From contig JAFSLQ010000050.1 in the NCBI GenBank assembly GCA_017448355.1, forward strand, positions 33,161 to 97,160: 64,000 nucleotides of DNA, written 5' to 3'. Below, piece after piece: positions 51,604 through 60,597 of the stretch. Under the pieces are notes generated by a model. That model did not search any database and was not told where the DNA came from. It saw only the letters and a program-made list of their open reading frames with translations. This stretch comes from Clostridia bacterium. GTDB lineage: Bacteria; Bacillota; Clostridia; Christensenellales; Borkfalkiaceae. The translations under genes and the position numbers were made by a program. Each line of letters begins with the position of its first letter. Position 1 is the first letter of the stretch.

Positions 51604-52602
51604 TTACCTCAATACAACAGGGAAAAAAGGAATTGACATATTTATTGCTGTTGCTATTATTTCCTCACCCGAACTAATTGAACACGTATCTTCTCCAAGA
51701 TTATGTAATTCAACTTGATTATTACCGAAAACTATTTCTGCCGCATTCGGATAATATCTATAACAATCTTCAATACTCATACCCGAACCGTAATTATTTA
51801 ATAATTGTTGAACTTCTATGACTGCACTTTCTATTTCAGGATTATGAATATTTGAATTAATATGTAAATTTGAAATATCAATCATTCTAACATCTTGATT
51901 ATCTCTTACAAATGCTTCATTGCAACGATCTCTCCTCTCAACATGTAATTCAAGGCTAGAAATTCGTTGACCATTTGCATCAACAAATGGAAACATATTA
52001 TTTACCTGTTGTTCAACACGATTTCCTTGAGTTAAATATATAAAAGAACTTGATCGTTCGCAAAAATTCATAAATGATGGAAACAATGTCTGTACCATAT
52101 TTACAAATGATTCTTTTACATATGATGGACTTACATGTCCATCACTAGGCAATATGGAGTTAAAAATAGTAAATAAAATATTACCAACACCTGCCGAAAT
52201 CTCACGACCTTCTTCTGTAAAAAAATAACTATTTCCTTGCTCTAAAAAGCCCTCCACGTGACTGCTTATATTATTTATAATGCTATTGACTTTATCTTTC
52301 AAAAACGTATTAGGAGTCTTATTTCCTTTTGAAAATGTTATGGATTGATATTCCAAAGCAATGGCATATAAATTGTCTAACTTTTTTATACAGTCTAAAA
52401 GATTTCTTTTAGTATGATTCAAAGCCTCTTCACAAGTAAAAACCACATCCTGAAATTCCTTAACTTTTTTATCCTGCCATTTTGTCATATTTTGTCTGAC
52501 ATTTTTTAAAGTACTATTTATCTTAGAAATTTCAGTCAATATTTGATTACAACGTGAAAAAACAGTTTCAATTGTTTCTATATCAACAGAAATATTAGGC
52601 AT
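51604..52602 (-). CDS. W-x-D helical domain protein with unknown C-terminal domain
   Basis: A 332-residue protein. The N-terminal ~93 residues match the other W-x-D proteins (TKWQDKKVKEFQDVVFTCEE, then LYAIALEYQSITF). Residues 95-332 do not match a toxin family I know; they contain AEIVFGNNQVELHNLGEDT and a hydrophobic end, SIPFFPVVLR. It is followed within 5 bp by the next W-x-D effector and has no gene that could be immunity. It may be a secreted structural or adaptor protein rather than a toxin. AAGGGG precedes the ATG. Confidence 0.65.
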   Translation of the reverse strand: MPNISVDIETIETVFSRCNQILTEISKINSTLKNVRQNMTKWQDKKVKEFQDVVFTCEEALNHTKRNLLDCIKKLDNLYAIALEYQSITFSKGNKTPNTFLKDKVNSIINNISSHVEGFLEQGNSYFFTEEGREISAGVGNILFTIFNSILPSDGHVSPSYVKESFVNMVQTLFPSFMNFCERSSSFIYLTQGNRVEQQVNNMFPFVDANGQRISSLELHVERRDRCNEAFVRDNQDVRMIDISNLHINSNIHNPEIESAVIEVQQLLNNYGSGMSIEDCYRYYPNAAEIVFGNNQVELHNLGEDTCSISSGEEIIATAINMSIPFFPVVLR

Positions 52603-52611
52603 AAAGACCCC

Positions 52612-53103
52612 TTAAAATTTTTTATTTTTGGACTTTAATGCAAAATCACCTGTTGCACTTTTATCATTATTATTTCTATTTACGTTCCCATTAAGATTTG
52701 TTATCGTTCCTGAAACCGGACCAGAATTACCACATACTGCACAGGTAAAATGCGTCTCTTTTTGCCTTGCACAAGTCAATTCTCCGCAAACATTACATTT
52801 TATAAAGTTTGTATTACCACAATTGGGGCATTTTAGAGTCCCCGAAAAAAACTCTCCATTCACATCCGCATCACTTTTAATAGGCGCTATGTTAATGTTA
52901 ATTAAAGAGATTGATTTAAAAATTGAAGGCTTGTTTTTATGTTGCATTTTTGATTTAAGTCTTTTTTTCTCAAAAAAAGACATATCTGGTAATCTTTCAG
53001 ATTTTATTCCTACCCATTGCCCCGGTGTTTTTTCTTCAAAATATGCTAAATATCTGCCTTTTGAGTTTGCACAATATATTGTTTTTGAAATAATACGCCC
53101 CAT
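52612..53103 (-). CDS. Zinc-ribbon protein of the secretion locus (163 aa)
   Basis: A 163-residue protein with a central-to-C-terminal array of zinc-binding cysteine pairs: LKCPNCGN, IKCNVCGE, LTCARQK and FTCAVCGN, with a histidine between the last two. The spacing resembles the TerY-C type of binuclear zinc module. The N-terminal half is basic (KKRLKSKMQHKNK) and the tail is Asn/Lys-rich. It lies 2 bp after the FtsK-type ATPase gene and 9 bp before the first effector, so it probably acts as an adaptor, but no direct role can be read. Confidence 0.7.
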   Translation of the reverse strand: MGRIISKTIYCANSKGRYLAYFEEKTPGQWVGIKSERLPDMSFFEKKRLKSKMQHKNKPSIFKSISLININIAPIKSDADVNGEFFSGTLKCPNCGNTNFIKCNVCGELTCARQKETHFTCAVCGNSGPVSGTITNLNGNVNRNNNDKSATGDFALKSKNKKF

Positions 53104-53105
53104 AT

Positions 53106-56100
53106 TTACCTTCTTTCAATAATTGTTTTAATTTCATCCGCTCCTTTTATAACATATGGTTTGAATTGAAAAGTGTTTTTTATACCATCAGTAAAATAAA
53201 CAGTATTATCTTTCATTTGAGAAACTGAAACACCGTCGATAAGATTATCCGCATCATTATCACTTAAAGAAAAGATAATGCGTTCAGGAATTTTTGACAA
53301 AATATTTTCGGAATAATACATTGATTCTTTTACTACCGTATATTCTGTTGAACTGAAAATAAAATATATCCCGCAAGATGACCCCTCATCAATCATGCGT
53401 CTTAACATATATGAAACAGATTCGTTTGATGTTGCATCATCTAGACCCCAATCAAAAGGATTAGATTCTGTTTCTACTTTATCTTCTTTTTTCTCAATAT
53501 AAGCGCTTTCGTCTATTGTCTCATCTTTTAACATCTTTTGAACTATATCAAGCCATTGCAAATTTTTAATGAACACGAAAATGCTGTCATCACTGTTCGT
53601 TTTTTTCTTCACATTAAATTTTTCGTAAATATTACGAACAATTGTAATTATATCTCCACGATTTTCTGCCAAGTTAAAGGTTGAACAGTTTGCAGCAAAA
53701 ACATCATAAATTGCTTGATAACTTCTATCGCCAACAATTACATCTCCATCAATACAGTACATTTCTGTTTTACAATTCAATGCAACTGACAACATATATT
53801 GATTTAAAAGATTTTCAGCCATACGCTCATTACTTCCACATATTAACGTATTATGCTTTCTTCTTCTATCAACATCAATTACAAATGGCGGAGCAACTTT
53901 AATTTTGTCTCCAAGATATATTTTTGTTATAGATGATTCATACTTTCCAATATTGTTATTAAGCAAATAGTCAACCATATTAGTTGTTCTATTACCTTCA
54001 AAAATTTGTGCATGAGAATCTATATCTTTAAACTTATCTGCTATCAATTGTAAATATTTTTGTTGCAAGTCAGAATTGCAATATGCCGCTCTAAATCCGA
54101 TATTAGAATCTTCTATGTATTCTCTATTTAAAACAGCTGTTCCGATAGGACCTTTCATCATTTCGAGTGCTTTTGCATCATTTTTATCAGAAAACAAATA
54201 TCTCGCATCATCTTCACCGCATTTCAGGCCAATTCTAATGCGCATTTGCTCTATTGTTCCCTGTTGTAAAGTCAAGTCTCTTATTACCTTTGTTGATTGA
54301 GTTGCCATTAATAAATGAATGCCAAAGGCACGTCCCTCTGTAACAATACGCTTAGTCAATTCGGCACAGTTTAACGCTATTTTTCTATTCGTCGAATCGT
54401 TAAATAAAATCTGGAATTCATCCATCACTACTAAAATTCTTGGTAACGATTTCCCTGTGTTTTCAGAATATCCTTTTAAACTTGTTTGTCCTACAGATTT
54501 AAATAACTCACCTCTACGTTCCATTTCACTAACAAGGTTTTCAAGAATACTCTCCCCAAACTCTTGCATAGCATCTAACGCTAATAATTTAATGTGCGGC
54601 AATTTAACTGACTCGTAAATTTTAAATTCTGTACCACTCTTAAAGTCCATCAGATATAGATTTAATTTATCAGGCGTATAATTAAGCATCGAACTCATAA
54701 TTATCGTATGCAACAAAGTAGATTTCCCCGACCCTGTTGCGCCGGCAATTAGTCCATGATGTGATGACCCTTCTCCCATTACAAGACTGATAATTGAATT
54801 ACCATCGCCAACCCCCATAGGAATTGTAAGATTCTTCGACGAATCCATCTTGAACATATCCTTTGAAAAAATATCTTCAAATGATAATCCTTTACTTTTC
54901 TTTTTATCCATTATTTTTACATATTCGTCACCAAAATCCTGTAATTCTTTTGACGACAATAAATTATTTATACTTACTTGTAAATTGTATGGACTTAAAG
55001 TATAACAACTATTTGCATATTCAACGCATGTGCTAATTTTCTTTATTTGTTCTAAATACTCTTCATGATTATCATATCTTGATACCGTTATATCTGTGTT
55101 ATAATATATAAACGTATATATCCCACATTTGTTACCGTTTTTCAAAATATTTATAAGTAAATCATATGAACGATTATCAAAACCTTTAGGAAAATCATAA
55201 AACATTAACACATGTATCGGCTCTTGTTTGCTGGTTGAATCCATGTTGTATTCAACAATATTAGCATAACGATTACCTAATTTTTCTTGAATAAACTCGT
55301 CAATGTAACCATTAAAATAATTTAATCTTTCATAAATCAAATCCTGCGTAGTATATATTTGTGAATCAAATATAGCAGGAGCTTTTTTTCTAAAATCAAG
55401 GTATGGAATTATGCTATTTCCTCTTTTTTCCGGATCAAAAACTGAAAAACTTATATCACCATATGGAACAAAAGATAAAAAGTTCATCATAAGGACATGA
55501 CTAAACTTTAATGCATATTCTTGGTCATCATCGTTTGACGTCATTAATACATTAAATCTTTCATTAAAATCACAGGTAAATGGTATTTGCAACACTTTAT
55601 TGTTATGCTTATCCGAAAAACCTTTATTAACTAATTGCGTCGACGCTTCTTTAGGAAAAATCTCCACAGGATACTGAACGCTGCCAAGCATAATTCTCTC
55701 TGGGAACATGAAACTATCTTCAGATATTTTCCCATAATATAAAACATATTGCTTTTGTAACTTAATTATTTCGTCTATATACTTATTGATTTTTGTCTCA
55801 TCTTTTATTTTTATTAAATTTTTAACAATAGACGGTAAAACAATGCCCTCATTGTTTTTACCCTCCATAATTAACATGTATTTATCAGCAAAAGAATTAA
55901 CATCTTGACTTGAAGGTATATTCTTTGCTATAAGTTCAAGACCGTTCATGCAAAATACACCTTGAACATATTTAATTATTGAGCATCTTTCCTTGATTGC
56001 ATTAATGTGTTCTTCTAAATTATAATATCCAGTTTGCTCAACTTTTTTATTATGAATTATTAAAGTAAATATTCCGCACTTACTACCATTTTTAAGGATG

Positions 56101-57464
56101 TTTTTAAGCTCAACTATATTACCCTCATCAAACCCTTTCGGAAAATCATATAACACCATTAAAGTTGTAGGTGCAACATCTTTAGGATTATTTGAATTGT
56201 ATTCAAATATATTCTGATATTTGTTTCCCAACTTGTTTTGAATGAAATCGTCAATATAATTGTTTAAATTATATAATCTCTCTCTAACTTCTTCTTGAGA
56301 TGTTAGAACTTTTTCATAAAACATTTCTGGACATCTTTTCTTAAATTCCAAAAATGGTAGTACACTATTACCTCTATTTTCAACATCAACAATGCTAAAT
56401 TTTATTTTTGCAATTGGCGAAAAAGATAAGAAACTAAACATCAAAGAATGAGTAAACTTTTCAACGTTAGATGAAGTCATTTCATCATTTTCTATCATCC
56501 AATTAAATTCACTATTTAAAGCACACATAATTGGAAGCCTTATAACATTGTCCGCAATTAATTTTTCACATTTACTTTTAATTAAACTTAATAACACGCT
56601 TGATTCTATAAAATCAACAAAAGGATATACTAAATATCCGATAATAACAAAATTAGCAAATTGTGTTCTTTGTGCATCAATTTTGCCATAATTATTATTA
56701 TAGTTATCTATAACATCAACAAGTTCGCCTACTAATTCGTCAGGAAGAATTTCATCCAACTTATTACAAATATTATTAGCCACTTGTTCTATATTGTTAT
56801 TAAAACTATTTTGAAGCTGTTGTGTCTGAGAAGTAAAACTTTGCTCAATATTGTCTCTTTTAATTAAAAAATCCTTGTCAAAATCCGCTAAAGAGTCATT
56901 CGTAACCGAAGGAACTTCATTATTTATTTCTTCAATTACCTTTTTTACTGTATTTTTTAAAACAATTAGGGAAACATAGTCTTTTTTCCTCTTTGAAGAC
57001 ATCATATAATTGATGCCATCAACTATGCCCTTGTGTTTTCTATTGGAATATTTAACGACTATCGATTGGAATTGTTCTTTGACATCTTCTAAAATTTTAA
57101 AATAATCATTCGTATCGTTATATGTATCGACTGTTTGATTTAGGAGTTCCTGCTCAGTCTTTGATCTGGTCTTAATAAAATACTTATCGCAACTAGATAA
57201 ATCTTCTTCTAATTTAATTATCTCGTCATATATTTTTTGAGCATCTTCTATTATTTTTTCAGCTTGTTTTTTAACGTTTTTATGTTGCGCATTATATTGT
57301 TGCGTCAATTGTTCAACAGCACCTGCATGTTTATTTTTTAATGCATTTTGTGTTGCATAAAAGTCTGAATATAATTTTTTGATTTGAATTTCAGACTCGT
57401 CTATAAACGAATGTAAATTTGAAATAATGTCAATCATATATTGATAATTAAGAATCTTGTTCAT
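53106..57464 (-). CDS. FtsK/SpoIIIE-family ATPase (EssC-like) with duplicated module
   Basis: A 1452-residue motor. It has an N-terminal coiled coil (about 1-260), one possible membrane segment near 267-290, and then two homologous ~240-residue modules (about 310-545 and 625-868). The active FtsK domain follows, with Walker A AGATGSGKSTLL (about 904-915) and Walker B ILVVMDEFQIL (about 1010-1020). A degenerate nucleotide-binding domain without Walker A ends the protein (about 1190-1450). It is the energy component expected for export of W-x-D proteins. The FHA domains of EssC are absent. The ATG at 57464 is chosen over a TTG two codons upstream because of ribosome binding site spacing. Confidence 0.85.
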   Translation of the reverse strand: MNKILNYQYMIDIISNLHSFIDESEIQIKKLYSDFYATQNALKNKHAGAVEQLTQQYNAQHKNVKKQAEKIIEDAQKIYDEIIKLEEDLSSCDKYFIKTRSKTEQELLNQTVDTYNDTNDYFKILEDVKEQFQSIVVKYSNRKHKGIVDGINYMMSSKRKKDYVSLIVLKNTVKKVIEEINNEVPSVTNDSLADFDKDFLIKRDNIEQSFTSQTQQLQNSFNNNIEQVANNICNKLDEILPDELVGELVDVIDNYNNNYGKIDAQRTQFANFVIIGYLVYPFVDFIESSVLLSLIKSKCEKLIADNVIRLPIMCALNSEFNWMIENDEMTSSNVEKFTHSLMFSFLSFSPIAKIKFSIVDVENRGNSVLPFLEFKKRCPEMFYEKVLTSQEEVRERLYNLNNYIDDFIQNKLGNKYQNIFEYNSNNPKDVAPTTLMVLYDFPKGFDEGNIVELKNILKNGSKCGIFTLIIHNKKVEQTGYYNLEEHINAIKERCSIIKYVQGVFCMNGLELIAKNIPSSQDVNSFADKYMLIMEGKNNEGIVLPSIVKNLIKIKDETKINKYIDEIIKLQKQYVLYYGKISEDSFMFPERIMLGSVQYPVEIFPKEASTQLVNKGFSDKHNNKVLQIPFTCDFNERFNVLMTSNDDDQEYALKFSHVLMMNFLSFVPYGDISFSVFDPEKRGNSIIPYLDFRKKAPAIFDSQIYTTQDLIYERLNYFNGYIDEFIQEKLGNRYANIVEYNMDSTSKQEPIHVLMFYDFPKGFDNRSYDLLINILKNGNKCGIYTFIYYNTDITVSRYDNHEEYLEQIKKISTCVEYANSCYTLSPYNLQVSINNLLSSKELQDFGDEYVKIMDKKKSKGLSFEDIFSKDMFKMDSSKNLTIPMGVGDGNSIISLVMGEGSSHHGLIAGATGSGKSTLLHTIIMSSMLNYTPDKLNLYLMDFKSGTEFKIYESVKLPHIKLLALDAMQEFGESILENLVSEMERRGELFKSVGQTSLKGYSENTGKSLPRILVVMDEFQILFNDSTNRKIALNCAELTKRIVTEGRAFGIHLLMATQSTKVIRDLTLQQGTIEQMRIRIGLKCGEDDARYLFSDKNDAKALEMMKGPIGTAVLNREYIEDSNIGFRAAYCNSDLQQKYLQLIADKFKDIDSHAQIFEGNRTTNMVDYLLNNNIGKYESSITKIYLGDKIKVAPPFVIDVDRRRKHNTLICGSNERMAENLLNQYMLSVALNCKTEMYCIDGDVIVGDRSYQAIYDVFAANCSTFNLAENRGDIITIVRNIYEKFNVKKKTNSDDSIFVFIKNLQWLDIVQKMLKDETIDESAYIEKKEDKVETESNPFDWGLDDATSNESVSYMLRRMIDEGSSCGIYFIFSSTEYTVVKESMYYSENILSKIPERIIFSLSDNDADNLIDGVSVSQMKDNTVYFTDGIKNTFQFKPYVIKGADEIKTIIERR

Positions 57465-57693
57465 ACCCAACCTCTTCTAATAACTGCTCAATTTTTTTAA
57501 TTTCATCAACAATATTTAATGCTTTTCTGTTAGTTTTTTTATGCTCATTCATAACAGCGTCTAACAAGTTTACAATTGGAAGCACTTTTCGTTTTTCCAA
57601 TGAAACCAACTCTTGTTCAATTAAACTATGATAATGAACTCCTCTAGATGTTCTCTCGCATAGATAATTATCAAATTCTTTGCTAATTTTCAT
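57448..57693 (-). CDS. Small helical protein between E1-like and ATPase genes
   Basis: An 81-residue, mostly helical protein, unassigned (YHSLIEQELVSLEKRK, NEHKKTNRKALNIVDEIKK, IEQLLEEVGYEQ). It overlaps the E1-like gene by 11 bp and the ATPase gene by 17 bp. The frame opens 12 codons earlier, inside the E1-like coding region, but the ATG at 57693 is the more natural start. It has no beta-grasp pattern and no terminal Gly-Gly, so it is not an obvious ubiquitin-like modifier. It may be a small adaptor of the ATPase. Confidence 0.6.
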   Translation of the reverse strand: MKISKEFDNYLCERTSRGVHYHSLIEQELVSLEKRKVLPIVNLLDAVMNEHKKTNRKALNIVDEIKKIEQLLEEVGYEQDS

Positions 57694-58822
57694 TTTTGCA
57701 TTTCCCGTTGCACTTTGAATTAAAACCAACTTTTAATGATGTTGTAACCTGCAAAGGGTAGCTAAAAATACTTACCATTTCTCCTGCGATTTCCGAATTA
57801 CTTGTATTGCAAACTAACGTATATTGCTTTAAGTCATTTAATAATCTTGGGATATAACTCTTTTCGTTAGAATTTAGAATGTCTATTATTAGTTTAATGC
57901 CGATACATGTTATAAAATTTATATCAACTGAAATACCCGGCTCAAATTTTACACCCTCTATATTTTCTTGGTTAGAATATATATGGTGATTAGCTTCAAC
58001 TCTACCTGATAAATCCCCCCCGTCGCCTAAAGCACAAGAATAACACGGCATATTTCGACCGGGTATATGATAAAAAATTTCTCCTGCGTAAGCACGCTCC
58101 CAAAAACCAATAGAAAGAAACGACGCATCGAAATAAGAAGCAATCCTATTTGCATAAACATCCGCAGAACGATTATCCGCGCAACCAACAAAAACTGTAT
58201 CGTCCTTTTGACAAAATTCACGAAACATTGCTTCTGGCACGTTTTGCACAACTCCGCCAAATTTCACTATTTCAGCAGTTGGGTTTATATTAAGAATTTT
58301 TCGTTCTAATGCATTAACTTTTAAATCTCCCACATCTTCTATTCCGCATTGATGACGACAAATATTGTGATACTCTATAATATCTGCATCTACAAAAAAG
58401 AAATGTCCAACACCAGATCTCGCTAATTCCATAGCAACTAAACTTCCAACAGAGCCGCATCCCAAGACAACAACCCTTTTATTTGCCATTATGTTTGTTT
58501 CTAATATGCCTTTATTACGTGAAAATATATTTTGATACAAATTATAGGTTTCGTATTGTATCCTTTTCCCGTAACTATAAAACTCTATTGTGTCGTTATA
58601 TCGTAAACAACAAAGCTGTAATTTATTGCTTAATTTGCTTCTATCGTTAACAACTTTACCCAACAGTTTTCCCTCTTTTTCTTTTCCTTTGGGAAAAACA
58701 TTGAAAATGGCTGTTTCTTTATAATACCTTCCAAATATACTTCTCTCGGTAGTATCATCCGCTTGCTCTTGCGATATAAAAACTGTTTTCTCGATTTTAT
58801 CACCGAATATATTTTTACTCAT
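57683..58822 (-). CDS. ThiF/E1-like adenylating enzyme
   Basis: A 379-residue E1-like protein. The Rossmann nucleotide-binding loop is VVVLGCGSVGS (about 117-127), followed by FVDADIIEYHNICRHQ (Asp145, Arg156) and DLKVNALERKI (Lys168). FVGCADNRSADVYANR (Cys214, Asp216, Arg218) is the ThiF-type catalytic region, and MPCYSC (Cys260, Cys263) is a zinc or thioester cysteine pair. About 115 residues precede the ThiF fold, longer than in MoeB/ThiF. It would activate the C-terminus of a modifier with ATP. The ATG at 58822 has GGAGAAG 9 nt upstream, and the gene overlaps the JAMM gene by 8 bp. Context points to protein conjugation rather than cofactor sulfur transfer. Confidence 0.85.
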   Translation of the reverse strand: MSKNIFGDKIEKTVFISQEQADDTTERSIFGRYYKETAIFNVFPKGKEKEGKLLGKVVNDRSKLSNKLQLCCLRYNDTIEFYSYGKRIQYETYNLYQNIFSRNKGILETNIMANKRVVVLGCGSVGSLVAMELARSGVGHFFFVDADIIEYHNICRHQCGIEDVGDLKVNALERKILNINPTAEIVKFGGVVQNVPEAMFREFCQKDDTVFVGCADNRSADVYANRIASYFDASFLSIGFWERAYAGEIFYHIPGRNMPCYSCALGDGGDLSGRVEANHHIYSNQENIEGVKFEPGISVDINFITCIGIKLIIDILNSNEKSYIPRLLNDLKQYTLVCNTSNSEIAGEMVSIFSYPLQVTTSLKVGFNSKCNGKCKNEN

Positions 58823-59774
58823 TTGATTCATCTTCTCCAATAAAAAATTTTCTAATATTATTTAAAAACCCTTTTGCTTTTTTCGGCGGCTCCGATAAAA
58901 TATCCTTTATCAATCCCTTCCTGTATTTATAACAATTGTTTTGATATATAAAAACACATTGTTTAAGACTTCTTATGTATGAGAAATATATTTTTGCTTC
59001 ATTATCATCTTTATCGAGCAAACAAATAAAATTATATTCTTTTTGCATATTAAGATTAAGTCTTACATCATTTGCTAAAAATTCTAAATCATCAAAAGTA
59101 ACATCTGAAATAATATCATAATAGTCCTCATCTTTAACCGCCTGAAGGATTTCACCTTCATACTTTTCGCCTGAAAACTCCCCTATTGTTTTACATACAC
59201 GCGATATGATTTCGTTAAAAGTAATTGAAGGCTTGACATTTACGCGTTTAAATATCTCTTTATCATTATTATTGATAAATGAAATATAATCATCAATGTT
59301 ATGCAAACAAAGAATATCCCTTGGAAACATTGCATCATTCACTTCGTATTGGATTTTTCTATACCTTAGAGGGTTAGATACATGATACATTGTTAATCTA
59401 AATTTAGGATCTATATTTACTAATGCAGAAATAGCACCTTGCGGCGCAAGCTGTGCATATTTTGAATTTGTTCCGTCGTCTGTTGTAGAAAACACATCAA
59501 AAGACCCCGGATGCCGATGCCATAATCCTAAAAGAGATAAATTCCTTTTATATATCCTTGCCACCTTATTTATAAGATGTTGCACATATTTTTCGTCATA
59601 CTCAAAATATGCAACTTCAAAAATCGATTTAGGTCCTGGATCTAAACATTCAACTATATACCAAGTCTCATTTTCGTAGTATCCTAAAAAAACACCGCCA
59701 GTCTCAGTCGATATTTTTTCATAAGTTTCAGCCAACAGTTCTATAAATGCACGTTCTGAAAAAACAACCCTCAT
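58815..59774 (-). CDS. JAB/MPN (JAMM) metallopeptidase, deubiquitinase-like
   Basis: A 319-residue protein with a complete JAMM active site: Glu24 in TETGGVFLG, then His86-x-His88-x7-Ser96-x2-Asp99 in GLWHRHPGSFDVFSTTD. The zinc peptidase domain covers about 1-160. The ~160 residues that follow are unassigned, with an acidic helical part and a basic linker before the end. In ubiquitin-like systems such enzymes mature the modifier's C-terminus or remove it from targets. AAAGGGG precedes the ATG, and an intrinsic terminator lies between this gene and the E2-like gene. Confidence 0.9.
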   Translation of the reverse strand: MRVVFSERAFIELLAETYEKISTETGGVFLGYYENETWYIVECLDPGPKSIFEVAYFEYDEKYVQHLINKVARIYKRNLSLLGLWHRHPGSFDVFSTTDDGTNSKYAQLAPQGAISALVNIDPKFRLTMYHVSNPLRYRKIQYEVNDAMFPRDILCLHNIDDYISFINNNDKEIFKRVNVKPSITFNEIISRVCKTIGEFSGEKYEGEILQAVKDEDYYDIISDVTFDDLEFLANDVRLNLNMQKEYNFICLLDKDDNEAKIYFSYIRSLKQCVFIYQNNCYKYRKGLIKDILSEPPKKAKGFLNNIRKFFIGEDESNE

Positions 59775-59790
59775 AGATGCTTACCCCTTT

Positions 59791-59831
59791 AAAAAAAACA
59801 TTCGAGCCATTATGTGAAAGACTCGAATGTT
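59791..59831 (-). terminator. Intrinsic terminator inside the operon, between E2-like and JAMM genes
   Basis: On the minus strand AACATTCGAG, a 15-nt loop and CTCGAATGTT form a perfect 10-bp stem followed by TTTTTT. It lies about 12 bp after the E2-like stop and 17 bp before the JAMM start. It must be partly read through, because no promoter is visible for the downstream genes. Confidence 0.82.
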
Positions 59832-59842
59832 TCTATCAAAAA

Positions 59843-60391
59843 TTAATAATTACCTTCAAGCGCAACATCATCGCTTATTTCGCCGTTCATCCACATCTCA
59901 CACAGCATCATCCATTTACATGCCCAACTTAATGCCGTAGCAGCCGAAGTTGAATGAGCTTGATTTGTTTTAAAATACTTTGGATCAGCTGTACAAATAA
60001 AGTACTCTTCGTTTCTGCCAAAGTTTTCTCTGTAAATATGTGGCAATCCTAAACCAAACCCTCGTTGCGCACACTTATCATATGTTCCGTAAGTTTTAAT
60101 CAAATCTGGCATTGTTTGCTCGGCAATATCTTTCAGTCTTGGTGAAATAGGCAATATTTGTACTGAGCCACCGTATTCATTAACGCCTGCATGTGGATGG
60201 TCATTTTTATAAATAAGCATAACATCCCAAGTTAAGCCGCCAGGTATCGGTTGCACCTTTCCTCTCCAATATAATCTACCCGAACCGTCTTGTAATTGAT
60301 TAATCTTGAATTGGGGGAAAAATTTTTGCATTGCCATAACTTCTGCCTGATAAAGTTCAGGATCATTCTGATACCAATAATAAAAAGCCAT
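59843..60391 (-). CDS. E2-like (UBC-fold) ubiquitin-conjugating-type protein
   Basis: A 182-residue protein with the layout of prokaryotic E2s: strands around LYWRGKVQPIPGG and WDVMLIYKNDHP, then GLPHIYRENFGRNEEYFICTADP, with His118 and the likely catalytic Cys133 where E2s have their P-H...C pattern. A terminal helix SWACKWMMLCEMWMNGE, equivalent to the W...W(L)..YE.W..G element, follows. It would carry the activated modifier from E1. Cys107 is another possible nucleophile. GGAGGG sits at 4-nt spacing before the ATG. It follows a 56-aa gene by 17 bp. Confidence 0.78.
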   Translation of the reverse strand: MAFYYWYQNDPELYQAEVMAMQKFFPQFKINQLQDGSGRLYWRGKVQPIPGGLTWDVMLIYKNDHPHAGVNEYGGSVQILPISPRLKDIAEQTMPDLIKTYGTYDKCAQRGFGLGLPHIYRENFGRNEEYFICTADPKYFKTNQAHSTSAATALSWACKWMMLCEMWMNGEISDDVALEGNY

Positions 60392-60408
60392 CTTACCCTC
60401 CCAATTAA

Positions 60409-60579
60409 TTAAGCCAGTTTTCCACTTGGAACTTGAATTGCCGACTGTCCGTCAGCCTGAGCTTCTTCTTTAAATTCAACCTCTCCAGAAGGAGCGACCA
60501 CAACATCTTGACCGTTTTTCAACGCTTCGGCTAACGCCCTACGTCTTGCAACTACTGCATCATTGTTCTGATTATCCAT
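60409..60579 (-). CDS. 56-aa protein before the E2-like gene, candidate modifier
   Basis: A 56-codon gene with a strong AAAGGAGAG ribosome binding site 7 nt before its ATG, between the B-box membrane protein (18 bp upstream) and the E2-like gene. The N-terminal third is a likely short helix (AVVARRRALAEALKNGQ); the rest is Ser/Gly/Glu/Gln-rich and probably disordered, ending VPSGKLA. It contains no cysteine. It occupies the place where conjugation operons often carry the modifier. Removal of KLA by the JAMM enzyme would expose a C-terminal glycine. It is too short for a beta-grasp fold, so if it is a modifier it would be Pup-like in size. The gene is well supported; its role is a hypothesis. 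Confidence 0.7.
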   Translation of the reverse strand: MDNQNNDAVVARRRALAEALKNGQDVVVAPSGEVEFKEEAQADGQSAIQVPSGKLA

Positions 60580-60597
60580 AATATCTCTCCTTTATCC

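Noticed and set aside
52628-53122. Plus-strand open frame opposite the zinc-ribbon gene
   Set aside because: The minus-strand frame carries the ordered cysteine pairs and fits the operon spacing; the plus frame has neither.
57448-57693. 81-aa protein as the ubiquitin-like modifier
   Set aside because: It is predicted helical, has no beta-grasp pattern and ends EQDS rather than in glycine.
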